The position numbers and the translations under genes were made by a program. From Sesamum alatum (lineage: Eukaryota; Streptophyta; Magnoliopsida; Lamiales; Pedaliaceae), in NCBI GenBank assembly GCA_034509735.1, contig JACGWO010000005.1, positions 27,460,383 to 27,524,382 on the forward strand: a stretch of DNA of 64,000 nucleotides. The letters are read 5' to 3'. This document shows positions 47,042 to 60,812 of this stretch, piece by piece. Position 1 is the first letter of the stretch. Each line of letters begins with the position of its first letter. Below the pieces are notes generated by a model. The model made no database searches. It had not been told where the DNA came from and worked only from the letters and a program-made list of their open reading frames with translations.

Positions 47042-48720
47042 GCATTTGTATTTAAATAGAACACAGTCTACTTTGTATCTCTTTATTTATTAGATACGCT
47101 CAATACTATCAATATTCTATTTGATTAAACGATCTCAATAACACTTTGTATGTTCTTTTTATTGCTCTTCCATAGTTGAGGTGATGTTTTACTTTTTATG
47201 ATATTATTTTCTTTATTTTTTTTTTCATAATCTTTGAAGTTATGTAATGAATAAACTCTATCCCTTGCCCATATATTTATGTCTATTAATTTTTTATATT
47301 TATTTGTCTTTAGATTCATATCCTATGACTGAACTGATGTTTTGTTTTTATCATGATATTTTATTTTTATATATAATTTTTTCATGATACTTGAAAGTTA
47401 TTGAATTAATAATCTTTATCATTTTCTTATGTTTACTATTAAAAATTTAATATTTATTTATCGTCTGGTGTTTATATTTTAGATTTTTATGGTGGTTGCT
47501 TGATTTTGTTCTACAAGAAGGAATACATTTATTTAATGTTAATAAGTATATATTTCTTTTTCAAAATTTATTTGTATAATTCTACTTAATCTGTCATTTA
47601 GTTTATATTTCTATTTAAGTATTTACTCTTTTGTATCTTTTTATACACACCAGTTTATATATAAAATATACACATATTATAATTTCATCCATTGAATTTT
47701 ATTTTATAGTTTCATTTTGTTGTTCTTATTCAGATTTCCTCTTTTTTTTCTACGAGAATGAACAAATTTATTTAGTGTTAATCCATACATGTTTCATTTT
47801 GATATTTATTTGTATAATTCTACTCAAGCTACCAAATTTAGTTTTTATTTTATTTTGTATTTATTTGAAATCTTATTTCCAATATTAAAATACTAATTTA
47901 ATGTGTATGTATCTTAAATAGTTTTATAGTTTAAGATTAAGTTTTATTTAGAATTCAATTTTATGTCAACCGAGTTTATTTCTAAGATTAAGTTTTATTT
48001 ATTAACACTAAAAATATTCAAACCGAATCAAATCTTAAAATAAAAATTATTTGTGTGTATCCAAACCAAAAATGGTGGTCTCCATCGCATTTGTATTTAA
48101 ATAGAACACAGTCAACTTTGCATCTCTCCATTTATAAGATACGCTCAATACTATCAATATTCTATTTGCACTAAACAATTTCAAAACTTAACACTTTGTA
48201 TGTTCTTTTTATTGCTCTTCCATGGTTGAGGTGATGTTTTACTTTATATGATATTATTTTATTTCCTTTTTTTTTCAATAATCTTTGAATTATGTAATTA
48301 ATAAACTCTATCCCTTGCCCATATATATATATTTATGTCTATTAACTTTTAATATTTATTTGTCTTTACACTCATATCCTATGACTAAACTGATATTTTG
48401 CTTTTATCATGATATTATTTTATTTTTATATATTATTTTTTATGATACTTGAAAGTTATTGAATTAATAATCTTATCATTTTCTTATATTTTCTATTAAA
48501 ATTTAATATTTATTTATGATCTGGTGTTTATATTTTAGATTTTTATGGTGGTTGCTTGATTTTGTTATACAAGAAGGAATACATTTATTTAATGTTAATA
48601 AGTATATATTTTCTTTTCAAAATTTATTTGTATAATTCTATTTAATCTGCCATTTAGTTTATATTTCTATTTAAGTATTTACTCTTTTGTATCTTTTTAT
48701 ACACACCAGTTTATACATAT
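47042..48720. repeat. 1.07-kb tandem repeat inside Helitron Y (unit 1 right part and unit 2)
   Basis: Unit 1 continues from the Copia TSD to about 47854; unit 2 runs from 47855 through the mini-Helitron insertion to beyond 49063. Matching blocks include TGTATTTAAATAGAACACAG, ATACGCTCAATACTATCAAT and TATTTTAGATTTTTATGGTG. The sequence is AT-rich and non-coding. Unit 2 keeps the target site that Copia occupied in unit 1, and unit 1 keeps the site occupied by the mini-Helitron in unit 2. Confidence 0.85.
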
Positions 48721-48724
48721 AATA

Positions 48725-48787
48725 CTAGTTGTTGTGGAACGCCGTCCCTGTGTGCATATAATAAATATTATTTTGTATTTTAAAATA

Positions 48788-48853
<66 letters not shown>

Positions 48854-49057
48854 GAATAAGAGCAAAATATAAATCATTACATCACATAAAAAAAAGAAAG
48901 AAAAAAACTAACTTATCAATTAGTGAAACTTTGGAAGTTAAATAAGTTGATTATATAATCGCTTGAAGGGCATTTTTTACCTCACAAAAAATGATGCAGC
49001 GGTGTAAGTAACCACCGTTTGTGAGTGTGGAGGGGATTTTCTTTATATAACAGTATA
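48725..49057 (-). mobile_element. 333-bp mini-Helitron with empty-site paralogue
   Basis: On the minus strand it begins TCTATACTGTTATATAAAG after an A and ends ACAACAACTAG before a T. An imperfect GGGACGGCGTTCC hairpin lies 10-15 bases before the CTAG. The paralogous repeat unit at 47640-47710 shows the uninterrupted target, A/T between 47668 and 47669. It contains an (ATT)n microsatellite and no coding sequence. All Helitron insertion hallmarks are met. Confidence 0.85.
48788..48853. repeat. (ATT)n microsatellite inside the mini-Helitron
   Basis: Uninterrupted trinucleotide run of about 66 bp. Confidence 0.95.
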
Positions 49058-49064
49058 GATACAC

Positions 49065-49420
49065 ATATTATAATTTCATCCATTTAATTTATTTTATAGT
49101 TTCATTTTGTTGTTCTTATTGAGATTTCAATTTTTTTTTAGTTTTGTTTTTCTACAAGAATGAACAAATTTATTTAGTGTCAATCGATACATATTTCATT
49201 TGATATTTATATTTACAATTCTACTCAAGCTACCAAATATAATATTTAATTTATTTTATAGTTTCATTTTGTTGTTCTTATTCAGATTTAAGTTTTTTTA
49301 GTTTTATTTTTCTACAAGAATGAATAAATTTATTTAGTGTCAATCGATACATATTTCATTTGATATTTATTTTTACAATTCTACTCAAGCTACCAAATTT
49401 AATTTTATTTTTTGTTTAAA
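49065..49420. repeat. About 162-bp tandem duplication in Helitron Y
   Basis: The block starting ATTTTATAGTTTCATTTTG recurs at 49091 and 49253 with the same downstream order (TCTACAAGAATGAA, GTGTCAATCGATACATATTT, CTACTCAAGCTACCAAAT). A related single copy lies at 47700-47840. Confidence 0.8.
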
Positions 49421-49761
49421 TATTTATCCCTTTGTATTTTTAATACACTAATTTTTTTTTATATATAATATTTTCATCCGCTAAAATTTTCTTTTATATA
49501 TAGTTTAATTCTTTTGTTCTTTTTCTGATTTCTTTTCTATTTTGTTTTTGTTTTTCAACAAAAAAGAACATACTTATTTTGTGCTAATAGGTACATATTC
49601 CATTTAATATTTATTTGTATAATTCTACTTAATTGATATTTAGTTTTTATTTTTGTTTAACTATTTACCCTTTTCTTATTTTATACACCTGTGCTTTTTA
49701 TTGATTATAGTTTTATGCATTGAATTCTTATTTTATAGTTTAATTTTATTGTCCTTTTTAA

Positions 49762-49792
<31 letters not shown>

Positions 49793-50699
49793 TTGTCTTT
49801 TGATGAAGTTTTACAAAATGGGAGGAATCACTGAGTTTTAATTTATAGATAATTTCTTTCTCAAACTATGTAAATATGATTCTATTAAATCTATGATCAA
49901 CTGCTTGGTAAATCTTTCCATTTATATGTAAATATATGCATTTTCATGTGTGTGTAATTTAAGCTTCTTTTCAGAAAAATCCTATTTTATACCGATGAAA
50001 CTCTTTTTGTTCTTTCATGGCCTGTGGTAATGTTGTTATATTTATAATTTAAGTGAACTTAACCATTTTATTTTTATCCGTATTTTATTTTCTCATTTCA
50101 TGATAACGTACTCCCTATCTTTTCTTTGTTCAATTGATGAAGTGATATTGAGATTTTAAAATAATTTTAACTTAGTCTTTTTTATCGTCCATCTTTCTTT
50201 ATTTTCCTTTTTTTATTCCCTCAATTGTCTTTCTTATAACTTATAATTAAAAGTATGTTTCTAATATTGCATTAATATAGATTTTGATGGAAGATGAATT
50301 ATAACAAATAATACATTTAACTAATTTTTAATATTTTCTACAGAGTTGTATATTTGTAAAAAAGTAATCTACATGTTTAATTAATAAAATATCATAATTA
50401 TTTGAAAGTAGTCCTCATAAAATACAAATTTTCGTTAGTAGAATATATTGTATGTGTTAGAAAAGATCATTTTCAATAGTAATCAAAATAGATTAAAAGT
50501 TCAGAAACTACTAAGTTTTATCTATTAAAAATGAAAAGTTTTACTTTACATAAAAGATTCAATAATTTAGCAATATATTACAAACATATTTTTTATTTGA
50601 CTTTTTGAAAAAAAATTATCGTGCATAGCACGGGCTCTGCCGCTAGTATATTATATTTAATGTATATATATATGTGTGTGTCTATATATATATATATAA

Positions 50700-50960
50700 C
50701 GAGAGGGTGAGAGGCATCGGCCGATAAGGAGGGAAGGGAAGGAGGGCAGGGGGCGGGTGGCACAGAGGAGGGGAGGAAGCGGCGCACGATGGTAGGAGAG
50801 CTGGGCAGTGCGCGATGGGAGGTGGATGGGAGGGTAGAGCGGCGCGCACAAATGAGGGGAAGGGGACGGTGCGTGCTGATGAGGAGGAGGGAGGCAGAGG
50901 GGCGCGCGGACTGGAGGCGCCGGTGAGGTTGGAGGGAGGTGGTGGTGGTGTTGGGGAAGA
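50700..50960. other. GC-rich, purine-biased island of about 260 bp
   Basis: A G/A-rich, C-poor plus strand in otherwise AT-rich DNA, with simple GGAGG, GGCGCG and GATGGG patterns. Open frames on both strands are Pro/Ser- or Gly/Arg-rich and look like composition artefacts. It lies just right of the Helitron Y 3' end, within the outer TIR element. Confidence 0.6.
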
Positions 50961-51589
50961 AGACAACATTTTAAGATGTATTTTTAATAATATATTTAAA
51001 TATTTATTCATATTTAATAAATAAAAATATGATAATATTTTTATATTAAATCTGAACTATTAATTTAAATTATATAAAATTTGAACCATTGAATTGTGCA
51101 TTGAATTTGGACCTTCGATTCAAACATATTGAAATCTAACCGTTGATTTATTTTTTACAAAATTTCAATTGTTAGATGTATAATAAACAAAATCTAATGG
51201 TTCATAAATTAATATATAAATTAATTTATTGTTAAAAATTAAGCCCAAGTCGCAAGAAGGGCGGGTGTGCTACACCTTCGGGTTCGAGGGGGTGTTTGCT
51301 ACATTTTCGAAATCACAAGAAGATTTTTTAGTATTTTATTTTTTATAGGGAAATTTTTTAAATATTTCTAAAAATAAGGGGTAAATTGCATTTTATCCTT
51401 TTTTAATTTTGGTTGGCATCTTTCTCTGACTGCAATGAAAATTAATCTATTTTTTCGATAATACCTGTGAATTAATCCAAACGCTCCAAAGCAGTATGAC
51501 TTTCATGGTCACATCTAAAGGGATTAATTACTAATGCTACTCAGCCCACAGATGCTTCTTTTCCCTTTAAAAATAATATTAATAAGGGA

Positions 51590-52075
51590 AATACAACTAT
51601 ATTTTTTTGGAGTTTGGTATAATTATAAACATTCATCGTTGTTTGAAAAACTATAAATACTCCCCAAATTTTAACGACTGTCTAACAATTACCTCAATCT
51701 ATTAGTTTTCGTTAGGTTTTCATTCATTTTTTGTAGTGAATTGACCAAAATGCCCTTGTGCACTGTACATTAAATTTTTATTTGTTTTTTAAAACTTTTT
51801 TTGAAATTATTTATGGACTAAGTGAATAATTTATTTATTTTTATAATTTTTAAATATTTTCCATCCTCCTACTCTATTTTTTTAAAATATTTTTTTTATT
51901 TTTTGGAAAAAAAAAAAGAGGAAAAAAATACAGCAATGGCAAAATTGACAATTTCATGCCTCCATTCAAGGATTACGTAATTTCATCAAACATTAGAGGG
52001 TATTCATAATTTTTTAAATAATGAAAGTGTATTCGTAATTATGTCAAATCTTAAGAGAGCTCGTTGTAATTTATC
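51590..52075. mobile_element. Diverged long-inverted-repeat element (possible Mutator-like MITE)
   Basis: The left end GGGAAATACAACTATA and the complement of the right end GGATAAATTACAACGAG start similarly. Blocks such as ATAATTATAAACATTC / ATAATTACGAATACAC continue the diverged inverted repeat. Flanks TTAATAA and TAACAATAA are only partly alike. Confidence 0.4.
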
Positions 52076-52561
52076 CTAACAATAATCGAATACTTTTTAA
52101 TATTTGGTAGATTTTATGTGATTATTCACATAATTTAGTGAATTTTTCAGGTGGAAAAAATCATTTTCTCAAAATTAGAACTTTTCGCTCTTAAGCTTAA
52201 ATCCTTTCTCTAGTTAATTATTAAACACACTTGCCCACATTTGCATTGGAAGGCTTCATCCTTGACCAAAGACTATGGAGATGGTCCAAATAGCTCTTGA
52301 TGGCTTCTCATGACTTCTCCTTTTCAAGACTTGTCTTTTCTATGTACTTTATTTTTCTAAGGATTTGAACATTAATACGAGTTTTTAAAGTTGGTATGAA
52401 GCTTGCTTGAATTTGTTTTTTCAAGTAATATTTTGGTGTGAGAAATATTAAATTCAAGTTCATAGAAATCGAAATTGTTCACATTTAGTGGTGGCAATAA
52501 TCCTCATTTCAACTACCAAGAAGATATATAGTAACGACTTCTCTTAGGAGGAAATAATTAA

Positions 52562-53059
52562 GGGTTAATTACACTTACACCCCCTTTGAGAATGTATAAT
52601 TATACTTTCTCCTAAAAAAATTTTGAAATTACACTTACACCCCCTCCGAAAATTCTCTGTTTACACCTGACCTCCATCCGTTAGAGTTTGGACGAAAAAT
52701 GTTCATGTCAACAAAAATAACTACACAAATTTTTAATTTTTCCCATCATTTAACATCTCATGTATATTTTTGTACTTATAAGAGGATAAGTGTAACGTAT
52801 ATGTATGGAGTGAGGCTAATATTATTATATTTTTTCCTTATAAGTACAAAATTATTGCACGAGAATGTTAAATGAGAGGTAAAATTAAAAATTTATGTAA
52901 TTATTTTTGTTGGAATGAATATTTTCCGCCCAAACTTTAACGAATGGAGGTCAGGTGTAAACAAAAAAAATTTAGAGGGGGTGTAAATATAATTTCAAAA
53001 CTTCTTTGGGAGAAAGTGTAATTATACATTTTCAGAAGGGGTCTAAATGTAATTATCCC
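52562..53059. mobile_element. Mutator-like MITE with perfect 9-bp TSD
   Basis: A 498-bp element with ends GGGTTAATTACACTTACACC and, in complement, GGGATAATTACATTTAGACC. Long inverted repeats (blocks TACACTTACACCCCCTC, TTTACACCTGACCTCCAT, AGTTTGG and complements) reach almost to the centre. The nonamer AATAATTAA stands at 52553-52561 and 53060-53068. Non-coding. Confidence 0.9.
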
Positions 53060-53068
53060 AATAATTAA

Positions 53069-55040
53069 TATTCAAATTATGACGCTTGAACTGTTGCACA
53101 ATTAAATATTTGAATTACATAATTGTTTACAACTATATTCAGCACAGTGATTTGGGACCTGGTCGAAGGTTGTTAGTTTATGTGGCAGTAATATCACTCT
53201 TGGTAATTAATTATGAATAGGGAATTGTTGGTTTGAGCAACTACAATTGCTCTTATAAACAGGGACATAAAATAGGATGGATAAGTCCTGTGTCTGTTCC
53301 GAACTCATCTTGAACGTGGTGAGTTCATGTCTAGTTATCAGGTTCGGACCCAAGAATGGGGTGCAGGATGGGTTTCAGGTCTTGGCCCAAACCCACGTCG
53401 AACTCACCCCTAGAGTTTGGAGTCAAATCGGGTCGGGTTGTGGGCTGGTTTGGGTAATAGACAGGTCGAGGTGGGCAAATCTCGAGTTTTATTAAAAGTA
53501 AGTAAAATGAGCCTCGAGACCGGCAGATTCAGACCCATTGATATCCTTGCTTATGATCGGCCATAATTGGAATGTAGCGAGTTAAAAAATTTGCTATGAT
53601 AAATTTAGCATAGATATAGGCGTTCGAGTTCAAAAAAACTATCCAATTTATTGCACTGAAAGTAATATTTCATTTTGAAATTAAAAAATTCCATATTAAC
53701 TAAAATTAACATGACACCATTAATAATTTACATTATTAGAGATTCATATAATCACCTTTTAAGGAAGTTTTTTTTATTAAAATTTTGCTTTGCCATTTTT
53801 GTAATTATTTAATTTATAAGTAAAGGAAAGTCCATTCCTCCCTTGTGACCCCCATGTGGAAACAGCTATGAATATCATAATTAGCATTAAATCCCCACAT
53901 CAATATTTGAGACACTTCCATAGGCCATAACTCTCAACATCACATGGAATTTGCAGCTATCTCTGCGTCTTCATGTCTCCATAAGTCATGTCACACTCAT
54001 TGGAGCATTATCATAATCAAGATTTCCCTTCCATATTCTTTATCAAGATTAATATATAAATATAAAATAAATTATATATCATATATATATATATATATAT
54101 ACATAAATTAAATAAAAAGACCATTGACTTCCCATGTGCTTTCAAATTTGACCTTGCACTTAACCACAAAATGAAAAGGGACCATAATAAAATTTAAAAA
54201 TATTTCCCCTTTTTCTTTGATATTAGTATTATTGTATAATCTAAAGAAAATATTGTATATTTTTATCAAATAATTTAAAAAGAATTGTATATTTTTATTA
54301 GTGTTATACTCATCTGATTTAAAATGGAATCAAATTTTACTAGTTGATTATGATCTTGCAAATACCCTCCAAATATGTACATACTTTTTTGCAAGTTTTT
54401 TTGGGACAATTCTTGAAGTTTAATATTTGATTATAGAGGGATTTTCTCTTAGGTTCATAATTTTAAGATTTCTAGCACGTTTAATCTCTATCAGTCTTGA
54501 ACTTTTGTATCTGATTATTATCGTTCTGCTTGTGAACTAAAATCTTTATTGTTTTAAAAGTTTCTTAACTCGTCGACATCAACCTCTTAATTACGATTTG
54601 GATTAAGATTTGCATAATTGAATTAGTTCACATTCTTCAAATGCAGACGAGCAAATCACCCCGTTCCTCGGTCTCCTACTTCTATAATTTTCTATTATAG
54701 AACAACGTTACGTCTTGTATTTCATTTAATATACATACATAATGTACATAAATTGCATAAAAATGGTATGTTTTTAAAAATAAAAAACTATTTACATAAT
54801 TTATATATATATATATATATATCAAATAAAATTGTAGATACTACACTATTTTCACAATAAATAATTAAATCTTTTTTGTTTTTGACATAATAACCATAGA
54901 AAAGAAAAAACAAAAGAAAAAGAAAAAAGACTAAAACATAGGGAAATAGAAGTTAAAGATAGAAAGAGTCAGTCAGTCACAATCAGTTAAAGCTGATTCC
55001 CTCTGTTTCATTAAAGTTTTTCTTTGTCATGTTTCTTCTT
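53069..55040. other. Intergenic region upstream of the WNK gene
   Basis: A GC-richer stretch at 53270-53560 has repeated GGGTCGGGTT / CGAGACCGG / ACCCATTGATATCC phrases typical of a dispersed plant repeat. The short frame on it (53277-53495) has no domain. A (TA)n tract lies at 54079-54100. No gene was found. Confidence 0.5.
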
Positions 55041-55044
55041 TCCC

Positions 55045-55060
55045 CACAAATATATACATA
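55045..55060 (+). promoter_or_regulatory. Candidate TATA box of the WNK gene
   Basis: ACAAATATATACATAC lies about 310 bases before the start codon, after a pyrimidine-rich stretch (TTTCTTCTTTCCCC). Transcription would start near 55080. Position and sequence fit; unproven. Confidence 0.4.
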
Positions 55061-55096
55061 CACAAAGATTTACACAACCGACGTAAACTCCTCTTC

Positions 55097-55141
55097 ATGA
55101 AAACCAGTTTGCAGTCTCCAGTTCGATTTCTCCATTGTTGA
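55097..55141 (+). CDS. Upstream ORF in the WNK 5' leader (14 codons)
   Basis: If transcription starts near 55080, the first ATG is at 55097 and opens 14 codons ending TGA at 55139-55141, beginning MKTSLQSP. It ends 220 bases before the WNK start, so it could lower translation of the main frame. No conservation evidence is available. Confidence 0.3.
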   Translation: MKTSLQSPVRFLHC

Positions 55142-55362
55142 TATTGCCGAAAAATTGAATTTCAGAGAGTATTTCCTCTCTCGAAGCTGCCAAACTGTGT
55201 TCGAATTTGAGCTTATTCGAATCCGACTGTCAATTGCGGGAACGAGTTGATTCAGCCAGTAACTGCGTGGATTTGTAGTACTAGATCTGAATCTAAGAGG
55301 GTTTTTGTTTCTGTGCTTTTTTGTTTGTTTATTGTTTCCTGTTTGTCGGATAAAGTAGGAGA

Positions 55363-58336
<2,974 letters not shown>

Positions 58337-58365
58337 GTCTTGTGATCATACATTTCTAGCTTGGA

Positions 58366-58371
58366 AATAAA
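58366..58371 (+). terminator. Candidate polyadenylation signal of the WNK gene
   Basis: AATAAA 30 bases after the stop codon. Further downstream signals are possible, since the next several hundred bases are less AT-rich than intergenic sequence. Confidence 0.4.
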
Positions 58372-59857
58372 GCGAAAAGTTCATTAATTGCACCAGTCAT
58401 TATTCTTATCCTGAAGGTTTTGAGATATTCCAGAGTAATGTAAATTTTCCATGCTATTTGGGGAGACGGAAAACAAAGTTCAATGGATGAAGGAGCATAT
58501 GTGGTTTCTAAACACCACCTCAAGAAGCTAATGGAAGGTATTAAATCTGAACTAGGTATTTTAGTTCTTGCAAATGATATGGCAGAGTTATAGCTGTATA
58601 TCTTTCCTTGTTGAGCTTGGCATCGTAAGATCTGGTCGAGTCTGCACAGTTGTCAAAATAGGTTAGGAGGTGATGCTGAGGTGAGAGATTGTCTGGATGA
58701 CAAGGAGTCTAGGAACTATGGTTTTGTTAAGTCCTGATATATCATTTTATTTTTATCACAGACATGACCACCGTTTCCATACCGTTCTATAATCAATAGC
58801 TCTTTGAGTTTTCTTGAAAAATATACCTATAGGATACGTGTTTCTTCATATTATCGACGTGAGAACTGATTGTTCTGGAAGCATTATGTTCAGAAAACGT
58901 CTGTGTTTTATTGCGGTTTTGTAAGTTGAACTTGTCTTCCTAGAGACATCGACGACTCAGATAATTATGGCACTGCTAATGTTGTATGCTTGATCTATCA
59001 TGGACAAGGCACCTGTTACTGTTTAGTGGTAATGTTTCTTCTCCACATATATCGGTTGAATCCTTCTGTTTATGGCACTGTGTTTTTTCCTTTTTCTGAA
59101 AGAACATCAGGTGAATGCATTACTCATAGTTTGTGGTATACTATGATGAATTTCATGTGAAGTTTGACAACAACCAGGCTATCCTAAGCTATTTGTAATT
59201 TTTGACTCTGAAATTTGCTGCATAGAACAGTATTTCCTGAATTTTAATCCTAACTGTATATTACCCAGATAGTTAATTGTAAAAATATTTATATAATTTT
59301 ATTATTTCAAGATTTTTATAGATAAAGAAATATACTTTAAGTTATATACAAATTATTATAAGTATTGGATATATAAAAAATTGTTGATAAAAAGAGATAA
59401 AAACATAATATTGAAAAGGAAAAAAAGTATGAGGAGAAAATAAAACAAAAATTACCATAAGATAATTATGTAAGATCATGATACCAGTTCACCTGTCACC
59501 AATTATTATACAAACCATATATCTTATAGATTAATTTCTCTAAATTTGTTTTAAAAATAAAATTTTGTTGTGGGTACTGTAACTACTATGGAAGGTTTTT
59601 CATCAAATCTTGATATTATTTAATTTAGTTATCGCAATTCCGTCGACACACTAAAAATTAAGTACAATTTCCATCCAAATCAAACAAATTTAAGTGTCAC
59701 AAAATATTCGTTTTGTCTCGTAGTAGCGAATATTTTATAATTTAATCATTACATCGACCAATATACTAAAATAAATCTCAATTGAATTTTAAAATTTTAA
59801 TAAAAATTTAAGAGTTACATTTTGTCATCCGAGTTATGCCTATTTTGATACATATCC

Positions 59858-59893
<36 letters not shown>

Positions 59894-60230
59894 CAACTTA
59901 CCATCTCAATTTTCAAATTTTACACTTTACCATATTTCTTTGTTTTTTGCCCGATTTTACTACTGAAAAAAATGTCATGTGCACTGCACATGTGATATTA
60001 AGGGCATTATAGTCTTTCTCTTGGGAACTTGGCACTTTGTCATCCGAAGTATGCTCATTTTTATATTTTGTCATCTTAAGTAACGACATATGTTGATTTG
60101 CTACCTTAATTCTAAAAGACTTTGATACATAAGTTAAGTTAAATACAGAAGGAAACACATACCCTGCTAACATTTCATCAACAAAGAAGACAAAAGTGTC
60201 AATACTATTCACAATCTTGGCAATTCAAGT
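58372..60230. other. WNK 3' flank and intergenic sequence
   Basis: 58400-59230 has a moderate GC level and could be an extended or alternative 3' untranslated region. No open frame or domain was found. From 59230 it is AT-rich, with a (TA)n tract near 59860-59887. Two phrases like TTTGTCATCCGA (59825 and 60050) hint at an old repeat. Confidence 0.4.
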
Positions 60231-60812
60231 TTACTGCACAAAAAATTAGAGTGAGCGTTCAAGTACTCAAGACATGTAGAAATAAGCTGAATCTGTCAGC
60301 ACACAAAAATCTGAAGCCAACAGCAGTTTCAAAAGCACAGGTTTTCAACAATCATTATTGTCTGCACACAGGGACTTCTTCTTCTGTAGTCACTTTGTAA
60401 AACAGTTGACTTCCCTTAAACAAGCTGAATCTGACAAAATCTGAAATGTTGCTCCCAGTAAGTCTCCATGTAGATTTGAATAAGATATTGTTGATTGAGT
60501 TTTGAGTTGGGACAATGGCAATCATTTCCTTCTTTAGCTGTTGCTTGAGTGGTGTCTGTGGCAACAAACGTGCCCTTTGAAAGAAGCCAAAGGACCAAGA
60601 TTTTGAGAGAAGATGTTCTGCTATATTCATTGTGTGAATTACAAGAGATGATACACAGTTTATAAAGCTAATAAAAGGTACTAAGTAAGGTAAGTGATAA
60701 ATTAGAGCCCTATCAAAGTCCTAACAATTTGTCCTCATAATATGCTTAGTTAAAATACACACCTACAAATCAACTAATAATAATATACAAAATATTATAT
60801 TAATACTCCCCC
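60231..60812 (-). repeat. Possible Copia 3' LTR remnant
   Basis: It follows the polypurine tract (minus TTGAGGGGGAGTATTA) that ends the Copia pol fragment. It includes a TATA-like TTTATAAACTG and a TGTTAGGACTTTG stretch. No second LTR is in the window, so the ends cannot be fixed. Short frames here have no domain. Confidence 0.4.

Larger units (their letters stand above)
40442..50646 (+). mobile_element. Helitron-like element Y, hosting Copia and mini-Helitron insertions
   Basis: The 5' end at 40442 reads TTTATATATATATAGCAAAA after an A (the usual TC start has mutated) and shares the family's first 120 bases. The 3' end is textbook: hairpin CGTGCATAGCACG at 50620-50632, ten bases, then CTAG at 50643-50646 followed by T. 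Without the 5.87-kb Copia insertion it is about 4.3 kb. It holds a roughly 1.07-kb internal tandem duplication and no Rep/helicase frame, so it is non-autonomous. Confidence 0.6.
40127..51398. mobile_element. TIR element (Mutator-like MITE type) opened by a Helitron
   Basis: The left end GGGTAAAATGCAATTTACCC is matched by the reverse complement of the right end, GGATAAAATGCAATTTACCC. Complementarity continues for about 150 bp (blocks ACTAAAAAATCT, GTGATT, ATAGCAAAACACCCC / GTAGCAAACACCCCC). Without the Helitron-like element inside it (40442-50646) the element would be about 1.07 kb. No matching TSD is seen; the left flank is the Helitron X end. Confidence 0.6.

Noticed and set aside
50682..51011. 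109-residue Pro/Ser-rich minus-strand frame
   Set aside because: It lies on a GC-rich, purine-biased low-complexity tract; all frames there are open and no domain or splice context supports it.
53277..53495. 72-residue plus-strand frame
   Set aside because: Sits on a GC-richer dispersed repeat; no domain or start context.
59913..60212. 99-residue minus-strand frame
   Set aside because: Overlaps repeat-like phrases found twice locally; no domain and no splice signals.
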